Source: an uncultured Gammaproteobacteria bacterium (GTDB taxonomy: Bacteria > Pseudomonadota > Gammaproteobacteria > JAADHQ01). Taken from it: 64,000 bases of DNA. Below are positions 9,141-18,026 of the stretch, piece by piece. Location of the stretch: positions 1 to 64,000 of the forward strand of contig CAMYJO010000007.1 of NCBI GenBank assembly GCA_947258755.1. Direction: 5' to 3'. Each line of letters starts with the position of its first letter. The first letter of the stretch is position 1. Under the pieces are notes generated by a model that made no database searches, was not told the origin of the DNA, and was given only the letters and a program-made list of their open reading frames with translations. The translations under genes and the position numbers were made by a program.

Positions 9141-10514
9141 TTGGCTACACATCCTCCCATGCATAGCTGGCGCGAAGCGCTCCTGGTCTATACCAACCCA
9201 CGCGTGTTAACGATGCTATTTCTTGGTTTTTCCGCAGGCCTACCGTTTCTGCTCGTGTTTTCAACCTTGTCAGCCTGGCTGACCGAGGCCAGTGTCAGCC
9301 GTGCTACCATTGGCTTCTTTAGCTGGATCGGTATTACCTATTCCATCAAAGTAATTTGGGCACCAGTGATCGATCGCTTGCCCTTCCCTGTGCTGACCAA
9401 GCTTCTCGGTAAACGCCGCGGCTGGATGCTGGCCGCGCAAGTGGGTATCGCCTGTGGCCTGCTTGGCATGGCCATCACCAACCCCCGTACAGATCTGCTT
9501 ATGATAGCCGTATTTGGTTTACTGGTAGCGTTCAGTTCAGCAACACAGGATGTGGCGCTGGATGCGTATCGCATCGAGATTATTGATAAAGAATACCAGG
9601 GCGCGATGGCCGCCACCTATATTCTGGGTTATCGCCTTGCCTTGTTGGTCGCCGGCGCGGGTGCGTTTTATATTGCCGAGTTTTCCAGCTGGTCACTGAG
9701 TTACATGGTCATGGCCATGCTGATGAGCGTTGGCATGATAACGGTATTACTGATCAGTGAACCAGAGCATAAGATTTCTGCGGCCACGCGTGAGCTGGAG
9801 GCACATACTGCCGCTGTCATTAGTCACGTTGGCCACCTGCCCTCCCGCCTACAACGCTTACAGGAGTGGTTCAGCAGTGCGGTAATTAGTCCGTTTGTCG
9901 ATTTTTTCACACGTTATGGAAGGCTGGCCCTGGTTATTTTATTTTTTGTCGGTGTCTACCGTATTTCAGATATCACCATGGGCGTGATGGCCAATCCTTT
10001 CTACCTGGATCTCGGCTTCAGCAAGCCGGATATCGCCAACATCGCCAAGGTATTTGGCTTCTTCATGTCGATTGGCGGTGCAGCTGCCGGAGGCATCCTA
10101 GTCGTCCGTTTCGGTATTCACAGACCTTTAATCCTTGGTGCGGTACTCGTTGCCGTCACCAATTTATTGTTTACCTATATGGCGACACTGGGACCGGACA
10201 AGGCCTGGCTAGCCATTGTCATCAGTGCCGATAATTTTTCCGGCGGTCTGGCCGGAGCAGCCTTTATTGCCTATTTATCCAGCCTTACTAATGCCGCATA
10301 CACCGCCACGCAATACGCCCTGTTTAGTTCACTCATGACATTACCGGCGAAAGTCCTCGGTGGATTTTCAGGCGTGGTCGTCGAGGCCTACGGTTACGAG
10401 TGGTTCTTTAGTTATGCCGCATTGCTTGGTGTGCCTGCGATAATAGTTGCAGTCTATTTAACTTTTAATACCACAGCGCGGCAACTGCAAGTGGAGGCAA
10501 ACGGTAGCAAGTAG
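9141..10514 (+). CDS. AmpG-like MFS permease
   Basis: A polytopic protein of about 457 residues in the AmpG family of the major facilitator superfamily, known for importing anhydro-muropeptides in cell-wall recycling. Visible motifs: GFSAGLPFLLVFSTLSAWL, the loop with APVIDRLP and LGKRRGWML, and SATQDVALDAYRIE, all characteristic of AmpG proteins. I choose the TTG at 9141 because a GGAG lies 6 nt upstream. A longer in-frame TTG at 9108 and an ATG at 9159 are alternatives. The gene lies 89 bp after the CNNM/CBS gene and is convergent with the second SulP gene. Confidence 0.85.
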   Translation: MATHPPMHSWREALLVYTNPRVLTMLFLGFSAGLPFLLVFSTLSAWLTEASVSRATIGFFSWIGITYSIKVIWAPVIDRLPFPVLTKLLGKRRGWMLAAQVGIACGLLGMAITNPRTDLLMIAVFGLLVAFSSATQDVALDAYRIEIIDKEYQGAMAATYILGYRLALLVAGAGAFYIAEFSSWSLSYMVMAMLMSVGMITVLLISEPEHKISAATRELEAHTAAVISHVGHLPSRLQRLQEWFSSAVISPFVDFFTRYGRLALVILFFVGVYRISDITMGVMANPFYLDLGFSKPDIANIAKVFGFFMSIGGAAAGGILVVRFGIHRPLILGAVLVAVTNLLFTYMATLGPDKAWLAIVISADNFSGGLAGAAFIAYLSSLTNAAYTATQYALFSSLMTLPAKVLGGFSGVVVEAYGYEWFFSYAALLGVPAIIVAVYLTFNTTARQLQVEANGSK

Positions 10515-10649
10515 CCGTGTGAAAAAATAACCTGTGGAGTGGTATACAGTAATTGCTTCGCGTTGACCGTTTTTTATTCTCTAATAAATGGCATGTTAGT
10601 TCGCAATGACTGGACACATAATACCCGCAACAAACCACCAATAGAATAC

Positions 10650-10690
10650 CGTCATTGCGAGTCGCGGTTTTTTGCGGCGCGGCAATCTGT
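10650..10690 (+). repeat. REP-like palindromic repeat, copy 1 (GTCATTGCGAG...GGCAATCTG)
   Basis: The sequence begins CGTCATTGCGAG and ends CGGCAATCTG, with complementary ends (ATTGC/GCAAT) and internal CGC/GCG pairs around a T6 loop. It lies between two convergent genes just past the SulP stop codon at 10695. Other members lie at 52091-52144 and 52577-52604. This matches the style of dispersed intergenic hairpin repeats found in many proteobacteria. Confidence 0.6.
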
Positions 10691-10694
10691 CCGT

Positions 10695-12776
10695 TCAGGT
10701 ATCCAGATTAGCAGAGGCCGACTTTATTTGATGACGAGGATAACGCTGCTCCAATATTCGCAGCGCAGTCTCCTTGCTGGAAAAGATATTCTCCGGCCCG
10801 ATCACCTGGTCGAGACCTGCGCGCTCGAGGGCCTCGCGTACCTGTCGCTTTAGACTGGAAAGCATCAAGGTAATGCCAGCAGCTTCCAGATCACGCGTCA
10901 AGGCACGTAATTTTTCCTCTCCGGTGGCATCGATACGATTAATCCCCTGACCGATGACCAGTATCGCGCGCGCCTGTGGAAATTCGCTCAATGATTTGAG
11001 AACAGCCTGTTCGAAATGCGCGGAGCTGATAAAGACCAGTGAATCATCGAAACGCATAACCACATAGTTCTCGCTGATCGGCGCGAGATCATGTGCCGCG
11101 GCCCCGGCCAATGAGCCCGTGGCTGTACGTCCAAGGACTTCACTGCGCGGCTTCATCGTGCCTGTCAGGAACAGCAGGATAGTCAGGATCACACCGACGA
11201 GCACACCATCGGCCAAGTCCGGCGCCATAATCAGGGTAGTGATAAAAGTTACCACACCGACGATACCATCAGCCCTGCGTACGTTCCACGCATGCAACAT
11301 GGATTTAAAATCAATCAGGCCGAACACGGCACTCATAACAATGGCCGCGAGTACGGCCTTTGGCAAATGGTATAGATAATCGGTCAGAAACAACATCACC
11401 AGCAACACGCCCAGCGCACTAATAATGGCATAGAAACCGGTTTTCGCACCGACCCGGGCAGCGACGGCCGAACGCGAGAATGAGCCACTGACAACATAGG
11501 AATGAAAAAAACTGCCGACAATATTGGCCAGGCCCTGACCGATCAGTTCCTGATTGGGGTTTAGCTTTTCGCGTGTCTTCGCCGCCAATGCACGAGAAAT
11601 CGATGTCGCCTCCATGAAGCCGATCATGGCCATGATGAAGGCGACGGCGAACAGGTCCGAAATAATACCCAAGTCAATCTGCGGTACACTAAACCCAGGA
11701 ACACCGCTGGGGATGTTGCTGACCACGGCGCCACCGCCTGTGAGTTTGAACTGCTCGCCACTGTATCCTGACCAACGCCAAACCGTTGTGAACGGACCGG
11801 TGCTGGTGGCATTCTGGTAAATCACCTGGCCATCGGCTTGCGTCTCCGGGACCAGCGCTATCCGATGGGTTTCGACACGTTGCCTGTAGAGACTGTGTTT
11901 AAGTGTATTTTCTTCGCCCTGCAGGCGTAGCAATTCCGTTTGCAGATTGTAGGCCTGGTCGCTGTTGGCTGCAATCTGCTGCAGCTCTTCATTGATCGTC
12001 TGCCGTTCTGACTTAATATTGCGCAGCCTGGCCTGGTCATTCGTTATTTTTTCAAACTGTGCGCGCACCGTAGCATCGGCAATCTGTTGCGGTGCTACGC
12101 TACGGGTTTTTTCGAAACTGATCCCGGCACTGATCAGCGTACCCAGAACGACAACAATCAACACCCCGGGAAGTTTGGGAAACTTTACACGCAACCAATG
12201 GAGAGCCACCAGGGTCACCAGGCCAAACAATAATGTCGGACCATGCGTCAACGGCACTTGCTCAAATACTTGCCAGAGATCGGTAAGGAAACTGTCCGAA
12301 CGTGGCATCGGCACACCGAGAAAACCATTGAGCAAGGACAAGCCAATGATCAGTGCCGCGGCATTAGTGAAACCCAGAATGACAGGGTGCGATGCAAAAT
12401 TAATCAGAACGCCCATTCTGAACAGGCCTAGGGCCAGGCGTAAAACACCCACCAGCAATGCCAACACCAGGGAAAGCTGAATAAACTCATCACTACCACG
12501 ACTGGCCAAGGGTTCAATCGCAGCCGCCGACATCAGCGACAACATAGCCACCGGTCCGGTATGTAAAAAACGTGATGCGCCCCACAACGAGGCTACAATG
12601 ACAGGCAAGAAAGAAGCGTACAGACCATAGACGACAGGTAGGCCAGCCAGCGACGCATAGGCCATACTCTGTGGAACGAGGATCATCGCAATCGTGACAC
12701 CAGCGATCGCGTCTGCGCGCAAGTTTTCACCCGAAGGTGGAAACCATCGCAGAAAAGGGAAAAGTTTCGTCAGCAC
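10695..12776 (-). CDS. Second SulP-family transporter with the same coiled-coil insert and STAS domain
   Basis: A 693-residue paralogue of the transporter at 5628. Family motifs are well kept: LVPQSMAYASLAGLPVVYGL, HTGPVAMLSLMSAAA, IGFMEATSISRALAAK, IGQGLANIVGSFFHSY and a C-terminal STAS domain (about 545-665). The insert at about residues 222-346 is again a heptad-like coiled coil (ITNDQARLRNIKSERQ, LQTELLRLQGEENTLK) followed by a short beta-rich piece, placed before GGGAVVSNIPSGVPG. The two inserts agree in position and type but diverge in sequence. The gene heads a minus-strand unit, preceded by a USP-like gene 99 bp upstream. Bicarbonate is a plausible substrate given the nearby carboxysome operon; sulfate or another anion is equally possible. 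Confidence 0.9.
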   Translation of the reverse strand: MLTKLFPFLRWFPPSGENLRADAIAGVTIAMILVPQSMAYASLAGLPVVYGLYASFLPVIVASLWGASRFLHTGPVAMLSLMSAAAIEPLASRGSDEFIQLSLVLALLVGVLRLALGLFRMGVLINFASHPVILGFTNAAALIIGLSLLNGFLGVPMPRSDSFLTDLWQVFEQVPLTHGPTLLFGLVTLVALHWLRVKFPKLPGVLIVVVLGTLISAGISFEKTRSVAPQQIADATVRAQFEKITNDQARLRNIKSERQTINEELQQIAANSDQAYNLQTELLRLQGEENTLKHSLYRQRVETHRIALVPETQADGQVIYQNATSTGPFTTVWRWSGYSGEQFKLTGGGAVVSNIPSGVPGFSVPQIDLGIISDLFAVAFIMAMIGFMEATSISRALAAKTREKLNPNQELIGQGLANIVGSFFHSYVVSGSFSRSAVAARVGAKTGFYAIISALGVLLVMLFLTDYLYHLPKAVLAAIVMSAVFGLIDFKSMLHAWNVRRADGIVGVVTFITTLIMAPDLADGVLVGVILTILLFLTGTMKPRSEVLGRTATGSLAGAAAHDLAPISENYVVMRFDDSLVFISSAHFEQAVLKSLSEFPQARAILVIGQGINRIDATGEEKLRALTRDLEAAGITLMLSSLKRQVREALERAGLDQVIGPENIFSSKETALRILEQRYPRHQIKSASANLDT

Positions 12777-12875
12777 TGCAAATTCTTTTTCTCAGTCAAG
12801 CGCCATAGGATTAGGGCACGCAATAGCGCCATTCAGGCCTGCGTGCCTTAGTATAACAATATCCCGCGCCTGCTG

Positions 12876-13469
12876 TCAGGCTACACTAGTATTATTTGGA
12901 TCTTGCTTCGCTGTCGATTGAGCTTGTGCTGCGGCACTGCCTTCCTGTGTGGCGACCACGACGACCGGTACCGGCAAGGCGTCTTTGCGCTGGATACCCG
13001 TCAGGTAGCTGCGACCCAGGTAGCCAGAGTCCTTACAGGCCAGAAAAGCAATCTCTGAATGACCGCGCAGGTAACGATTCAGACCAGGGAGCGGCTCACC
13101 CTTGAGCATCACCAATTGCATGTCGATGCCGGCTGCCTGCAGGGCTGCTGCATGCGGCTGCAACAAGTTATTGGCGGCTTTTTCGGATCCGAAGGTCAAC
13201 ACAGTCAGTTCGTGCTTGAGGCGAACACAGGTCTGGATGACATATTCAATCGCCTCAGGTGGTAATTCACTGCCAAGGTACAGCGCAACCCGGCGTGCTT
13301 TACTGCGCGTAGGTTTTGTCCGACTAGCAGTCACAGGCGCTTCGACGGAATCAGCAGATGCCTTGCTCAGCACGGCTGACTTATCACGCAGGGTCATGTT
13401 TTCTCCGGCATCAGCATAAGCCATGGCATCCAGCATCTTTTTAACTGTTCTGGTTAATTTTTTCATCAT
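12876..13469 (-). CDS. USP-like small protein upstream of SulP (function unknown)
   Basis: A protein of about 197 residues. The first 60 residues are basic and low in complexity; the rest looks like a Rossmann-type alpha/beta domain related to universal stress proteins (VALYLGSELPPEAIEYVIQTC, ELTVLTFGSEKAANNLL, DMQLVMLKGEP, ALPVPVVVVA). No signal peptide or catalytic signature is seen. GGAG lies immediately before tandem ATGs at 13469 and 13466, and spacing favours 13466. An upstream in-frame TTG overlaps the ribosome site and is rejected. USP domains occur fused or next to many transporters, so a regulatory role for the adjacent SulP is possible. That is inference. Confidence 0.65.
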   Translation of the reverse strand: MMKKLTRTVKKMLDAMAYADAGENMTLRDKSAVLSKASADSVEAPVTASRTKPTRSKARRVALYLGSELPPEAIEYVIQTCVRLKHELTVLTFGSEKAANNLLQPHAAALQAAGIDMQLVMLKGEPLPGLNRYLRGHSEIAFLACKDSGYLGRSYLTGIQRKDALPVPVVVVATQEGSAAAQAQSTAKQDPNNTSVA

Positions 13470-13579
13470 CGACTCCAAAGTTAATATCTACCCTACACTA
13501 GAGCAAAACCTGTGCCAACATACTAGTCTTTTAATATCAATAACTTACTTTCTCCCTCGCATCCTCCTTGTTTCAACTT

Positions 13580-13624
13580 GTAACAGTTCGATAAAAAACA
13601 CTGTTATCCCGTTGTAACAGTGTT
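13580..13624. promoter_or_regulatory. Inverted repeats upstream of the histidine kinase gene
   Basis: A perfect 10-bp inverted repeat AACACTGTTA (13597-13606) / TAACAGTGTT (13615-13624) is separated by 8 bp, with a third half-site TGTAACAG at about 13580-13587. It ends 57 bp upstream of the kinase start and about 110 bp from the divergent USP-like gene. The arrangement suggests an operator, perhaps for the NtrC-type regulator of the same operon. Confidence 0.5.
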
Positions 13625-13681
13625 GTATTATGAAACACCCCAGAAAATATTATAATAAGCACATAAGGCATATATATCGTT

Positions 13682-15157
13682 ATGACGAGCCTGCGTAATA
13701 AGATCATGACCTCCTACGGGTTATCGATAATTGCCCTGCTGGTATTTGTCGCAGTCGTGATCGCCGACCTGCTTTACCTGCAAACCCAGATCGCCGAAGG
13801 TGAAACAGTCAGTGCCTTTTATGAAACCAGCCAGGAGATCCGCCGCCATGAGAAGAACCTGTTCCTCTATCATGACATGAACGATATGCAACAATTGCAA
13901 CGCCAAGTCGAGTCGGCACAAAACACCCTCAGAGACGGGCAACGTGTATTTACCGAGATCGCCAGTGGCGCTGAGTTAGACCAGGTTAAAGATGTATTGC
14001 AGCAATATGGCGCGCAACTCAATCAATATGCGGCACTAAATGATGAAGCACGCACCACACAACAACAGGCTATCCGAACACTCGGCCATGAATTGTCAAA
14101 CCTGACGCAGGATTTCAATCAGCGCCAGCGCGCCATACTGGAGCAAACCACACGCGTGGCCGTGTGGACATTGATTGCGGCGTCCATCACCGTGATCCTG
14201 ATCGGCCTCGCCAGCGCGCTGTTTATGGTACACCGCATCGTACGCCCCCTGGTACAACTGGAAAAACAACTTGACGACCTCGCCGAAGGCAATGAAAAGA
14301 CACTGACCCTGACATCCCAGGACAAGGAACTTCAATCCTTCGTGCATCATTTCAATACCATGCTCGAACGCCTGCGCGCACAACAGAACCAGTTACGCCA
14401 CCACGAAAAGGCGGCCGCGCTCGGTGTGCTGGTCTCCGGTGTGGCCCATGAATTAAACAATCCGCTGTCCAATATCTCAACCTCGGTGCAGCTACTCCTA
14501 GAAGAGGGTACCACGCGGGAGGACTTGCGCCAGCAGTGGCTATCGCATGTCGATGGCGAAGTCGAACGTGCCCGTCGTATTGTCAGACGCCTGCTCGATA
14601 GCGTGCGTCAACCCACCCACGAGTTACAGGTGATCAGTGCCCCGCGACTGGTGCAGTCTGCTGTACTGCTCATTCACCGGCAAATGCCACCGACGTATTT
14701 GCTGCACATAGAAGATATGGATGAAGTCATACTGCAGGTGGACCGTGAACGTATGCAGCAAGTGTTTATCAACCTGATCAAGAATGCTAACGACGCCGGA
14801 GCGAGCAATCTCTGGATTATTGGCAGGGAAACGACCTGGGAAGCGTCCAAACCCGCCAGTACCGATCATCTAGCGGGCGAAACAATCGAGGTCAGCCAAA
14901 GTGGACATGTCATGTTGATACATATCGATGACGATGGCCCCGGCATCCCGACGGACCACCTGGCCAAGGTCTTTGACCCGTTTTTCACCACCCAATCGGG
15001 TGGCGAAGGCACCGGTCTGGGCCTATACCTGGTTGAAGAGATTATCAGTGAACATGGCGGTTGTATCGCCGTGGAAAACCGTGACGGCGGTGGTACCCGC
15101 TTTTCGATCTGGCTACCGCTGGAACAGAAACTACAATTAGAACAGGAGACAGCATGA
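13682..15157 (+). CDS. Membrane sensor histidine kinase
   Basis: A 491-residue protein. It has an N-terminal TM helix (about 12-34), a helical periplasmic sensor segment (about 35-155), a second TM (about 158-182), a HAMP domain (MVHRIVRPLVQLEKQL onward), a HisKA dimerisation domain with the phospho-acceptor His near residue 256 in SGVAHELNNPLSN, and an HATPase domain with the N box (NLIKNANDAG), DDGPGIP and GEGTGLGLYLV. It autophosphorylates and passes phosphate to the regulator encoded next, whose ATG overlaps this stop codon (ATGA). The Asn-rich NNPLSN H-box resembles kinases paired with sigma-54 regulators. The signal is unknown. Confidence 0.92.
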   Translation: MTSLRNKIMTSYGLSIIALLVFVAVVIADLLYLQTQIAEGETVSAFYETSQEIRRHEKNLFLYHDMNDMQQLQRQVESAQNTLRDGQRVFTEIASGAELDQVKDVLQQYGAQLNQYAALNDEARTTQQQAIRTLGHELSNLTQDFNQRQRAILEQTTRVAVWTLIAASITVILIGLASALFMVHRIVRPLVQLEKQLDDLAEGNEKTLTLTSQDKELQSFVHHFNTMLERLRAQQNQLRHHEKAAALGVLVSGVAHELNNPLSNISTSVQLLLEEGTTREDLRQQWLSHVDGEVERARRIVRRLLDSVRQPTHELQVISAPRLVQSAVLLIHRQMPPTYLLHIEDMDEVILQVDRERMQQVFINLIKNANDAGASNLWIIGRETTWEASKPASTDHLAGETIEVSQSGHVMLIHIDDDGPGIPTDHLAKVFDPFFTTQSGGEGTGLGLYLVEEIISEHGGCIAVENRDGGGTRFSIWLPLEQKLQLEQETA

Positions 15158-16521
15158 GTAATGAAGCCCCACATGTCCTGCTAATTGACGATGAAGCCAT
15201 CGCCCTATCGAATCTGACCCATGTATTCGAACGCGAGGGCTATGCTGTCACCGCCTGCAAGGATGGTGAAAGTGGTCTCGCCGCCATGCAGACTACCGAA
15301 TTCGATCTGGTACTTACTGATCTGCGCATGCCCGGTATTGACGGTATGGATGTATTACGCCATGTTCGCGAGACCATGCCCGATGTACCCGTGATCGTGA
15401 TTACCGGTCATGCCACGCTCGATTCAGCGGTCGATGCAATGAAGGCCGGCGCGTATCACTATATCTCCAAACCCTTCCGCCTCGATGAAGCGCGAGAGGT
15501 TGTGCGCTCGGCACTGGAGCTACGGGACATTAAGCGTGAAAACAAACAACTCAAGCAACATATTGAACAGCTCTCACATCACAGCTCCATCATTACCCAG
15601 GATCTGGGTATGCAACGTCTGCTGGAAACCGCGCGCCAGATTGCCATATCGGACTGTAGTGTAGTCATCCAGGGCGAGTCCGGCACGGGCAAGGAACTAC
15701 TGGCGCGCTATATCCATCAAAACAGCCAGCGCGCAGACGGACCCTTCATTGCGTTTAATTGTGGCGCTCTACATGAAGAGATAGCCGCCAGCGAATTATT
15801 CGGTCATGAGAAAGGCGCATTTACGGGTGCCAACGCGACCAAGATCGGTCTGTTCGAAGCGGCCGAGGGTGGCACACTGTTCCTCGACGAAGTGGCCGAA
15901 ATGCCTCTGCTGATGCAAGTTAAACTATTGCGTGTATTACAGGAACGCGAGCTGATGCGTGTAGGTTCAACCCAACCCATCAATATCAATGTGCGTGTCG
16001 TCGCTGCCAGCAACCGCGACCTGCAGGCTGCCGTGGACGATGGCCAAATGCGTAATGACCTCTTTTTCCGCCTCAATGTCGCCACCCTGCTTCTGCCGCC
16101 ATTACGCGAACGACGTGAAGACATACCGCTACTGGCCTATTATCTACTGCGAAAATTTTCTACCATGATGGACCGCGACGTACAGGAAATCAGTACCGAA
16201 GCGATGCAACGACTGGTCGAGTATGACTATCCCGGCAATATTCGTGAACTATCCAATTTTATCGAACGTGGCGTCGCCTTGACCCAGGGCAACACCCTGG
16301 ATATCGAACATCTACCGCAAAGCCTGGGCGCACTGACCGTGCGCGTGTTCAAACCCGAAATGGCCGCCAGCCCGACGACTCTCGAAGAACAAGAGACCGA
16401 ACATATCTTACAGGTATTGAAAATGGCCGATGGTAACCGCACCCAGGCCGCCAAAATGCTTGGCATCGACCGGGTTTCGTTGTGGCGTAAACTTAAAAAG
16501 CTCGGTATCGACTCCAAATAG
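15154..16521 (+). CDS. NtrC-family sigma-54-dependent response regulator
   Basis: A 455-residue three-domain regulator. REC domain (about 7-120) has the phospho-acceptor Asp in LVLTDLRMPG. The AAA+ domain (about 145-375) has Walker A GESGTGKE, the sigma-54-contacting loop GAFTGA, Walker B GGTLFLDEV and the arginine-finger region RNDLFFRLNV. A Fis-type helix-turn-helix follows at the C-terminus (GNRTQAAKMLGIDRVSLWRKL). It should activate sigma-54 promoters after phosphorylation by the kinase it overlaps by 4 bp. Targets are not evident; no clear -24/-12 element was found in the window. The inverted repeats at 13597-13624 may be its own binding sites. Confidence 0.94.
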   Translation: MSNEAPHVLLIDDEAIALSNLTHVFEREGYAVTACKDGESGLAAMQTTEFDLVLTDLRMPGIDGMDVLRHVRETMPDVPVIVITGHATLDSAVDAMKAGAYHYISKPFRLDEAREVVRSALELRDIKRENKQLKQHIEQLSHHSSIITQDLGMQRLLETARQIAISDCSVVIQGESGTGKELLARYIHQNSQRADGPFIAFNCGALHEEIAASELFGHEKGAFTGANATKIGLFEAAEGGTLFLDEVAEMPLLMQVKLLRVLQERELMRVGSTQPININVRVVAASNRDLQAAVDDGQMRNDLFFRLNVATLLLPPLRERREDIPLLAYYLLRKFSTMMDRDVQEISTEAMQRLVEYDYPGNIRELSNFIERGVALTQGNTLDIEHLPQSLGALTVRVFKPEMAASPTTLEEQETEHILQVLKMADGNRTQAAKMLGIDRVSLWRKLKKLGIDSK

Positions 16522-16564
16522 GCCCGAACAACGAAGCCCAGTCCCTTATAGTCTTATACTAACT

Positions 16565-16789
16565 CTAAATATTATTGCCAAGTTTATCTTTGGTAACAAG
16601 TCCGCAGTCTTTAGTGTCTTCGTTATAAGTGATCAACAAATCGCCCGTTTTCAGTAGTGCAAGTAAATGCTCTGCTTTCTCCTGCATACTCTTTTCATTG
16701 TCACCGTAATCGGTGCCATCACGCGTGACAAAATCTTCAATCAGGGTTTGTAATGCGTCTTTCGATAATTCGTTATAAGGGATAATCAT
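16565..16789 (-). CDS. YheU/UPF0270 family protein
   Basis: A protein of about 74 residues that begins MIIPYNELSKDALQTLIEDF and continues with REGTDYG-like VTRDGTDYG, the diagnostic UPF0270 pattern. The ATG at 16789 fits the family start; an upstream in-frame TTG at 16795 would add two residues. The function of the family is unknown. It is convergent with the response-regulator gene, 43 bp apart, with no obvious terminator between. Confidence 0.85.
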   Translation of the reverse strand: MIIPYNELSKDALQTLIEDFVTRDGTDYGDNEKSMQEKAEHLLALLKTGDLLITYNEDTKDCGLVTKDKLGNNI

Positions 16790-16935
16790 AGACAATTACT
16801 CGTACACCACTCGTTAATATTCATCATTAAAGGCAAGATGGCAGAGACCATACTTACTTCTTAATATAAATGTAATTCTTCTAGTAAATACCCGTCTCCG
16901 TGGTTTAAGCGCTCTTTTTTGACATAAAATGAGCA

Positions 16936-17823
16936 CTAGTCTTTGTCCCATTCCATATTTACCCCTTTATATTTAGCTTCAGGCTTCCATAAGCGATTTG
17001 CATTACGATAGGCCAGGTCTCGTGCAACATCCGCAGGTAATTGCACAAGCCAGCCGCGAATTTTTTGTACCACACTATCAAACTCCGACCAGCGTTTCGG
17101 GCTATAGGTATCCACACCCACCATAAATCTGTCAGAATAATCTACGAACAACTCCTCCCATTGGCTATCCAGTTTTCCTTTGGGTGCGATCAGATCGTCA
17201 CGCACTGATAGATCAATAGTTAGATTTGGGTATCGCATCAAATAGTCACGCAGTAAAGGCGGATAGGGATAGACACCCGCATGCGCCCAGATCACCCGGG
17301 CCTTTGGACTCTGCTGAAACAGGCTATCGATAACAGCGGGATCAGCATGCATTTGTAGTGTCAGATTCCTTTCACTCGCCAATTTTACGATGGCTCTGAA
17401 TATCGGGCTGCTACGATTATCGGCAAACAGGTGCAACTCACCAATCCCTGCCCAGATTCCGCTATCCAGTTGCTGCTTCACCCATTGTGGTAGCGCTGTA
17501 TTCAGATGCCAGCGCTCCTTATCAAGGGCCACCTGATAAACACTGAGGAACGGAACAATGCGACCGGGCGCTGCGCGATAGAGTGATGCCGTGTGCGTGC
17601 TTGGGGTGCCGGTGACGATCGCACGTGTAATTCGATTACGGTCCAGAATCTGAATAAAGCGGGACTGACCAATTTGTTCTGCATCCCTGGCACTGTAGTG
17701 TAAATGGCTATCGAAAATCGGCACCTCAGCACGCGTCATCGGTGCCAACAAGATCGCAGTAATCCAGACAATACATGACAGAAACGGGATAAGGGATATG
17801 CGCATATTGGATCTATAAGTCAT
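16936..17823 (-). CDS. Secreted amidohydrolase-like (metal-dependent TIM-barrel) protein
   Basis: A 295-residue protein with an N-terminal signal peptide (basic MRIS, hydrophobic LIPFLSCIVWITAILLA, cleavage after TRA). The mature part starts with the metal-binding FDSHLHYS motif of amidohydrolase_2 proteins. It has further candidate ligands in LQMHADP and VIWAHAGVYP and a C-terminal GVDTYSPKRW Asp. It probably acts in the periplasm on an unknown carboxylate or amide. The start could be 17823 or the internal ATG at 17805, which sits just before the signal peptide core; neither has a strong ribosome site. Confidence 0.75.
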   Translation of the reverse strand: MTYRSNMRISLIPFLSCIVWITAILLAPMTRAEVPIFDSHLHYSARDAEQIGQSRFIQILDRNRITRAIVTGTPSTHTASLYRAAPGRIVPFLSVYQVALDKERWHLNTALPQWVKQQLDSGIWAGIGELHLFADNRSSPIFRAIVKLASERNLTLQMHADPAVIDSLFQQSPKARVIWAHAGVYPYPPLLRDYLMRYPNLTIDLSVRDDLIAPKGKLDSQWEELFVDYSDRFMVGVDTYSPKRWSEFDSVVQKIRGWLVQLPADVARDLAYRNANRLWKPEAKYKGVNMEWDKD

Positions 17824-17834
17824 GATTAGATTGA

Positions 17835-18026
17835 TAGTTTAAAGCTCGATGCTACTACATCCACGGCATTTTCATAAGCTATCTTTTCGGCGACTTGATC
17901 GAAAAGCACATCCAGAAGTTATTGTTGTCCAGCTATCACACTGATAGTGTGACGATCATTGCCAGCAAACAGGAAATGCTAGATAACTATCAGAAACAAA
18001 TAGTTGAACAGCTTAGATTCATTTAA
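17835..18026 (+). pseudogene. Possible C-terminal gene remnant
   Basis: An open plus-strand frame of about 63 codons without ATG, GTG or TTG near its beginning reads like a protein tail (LFGDLIEKHIQKLLL, VTIIASKQEMLDNYQ) and ends at TAA 18024-18026, overlapping the egtD stop on the other strand. It is flanked by stops upstream. No family was recognised. It could be chance; the call is weak. Confidence 0.2.

Noticed and set aside
11965-12480. A 171-codon plus-strand ORF
   Set aside because: It is antisense to the second SulP gene, with Arg/Ser-rich shadow composition.
17936-17952. Short hairpin TCACACT-GAT-AGTGTGA as a terminator
   Set aside because: Seven-bp stem with a 3-nt loop and no U-run, and it lies inside a possible coding remnant. 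Too weak to call.
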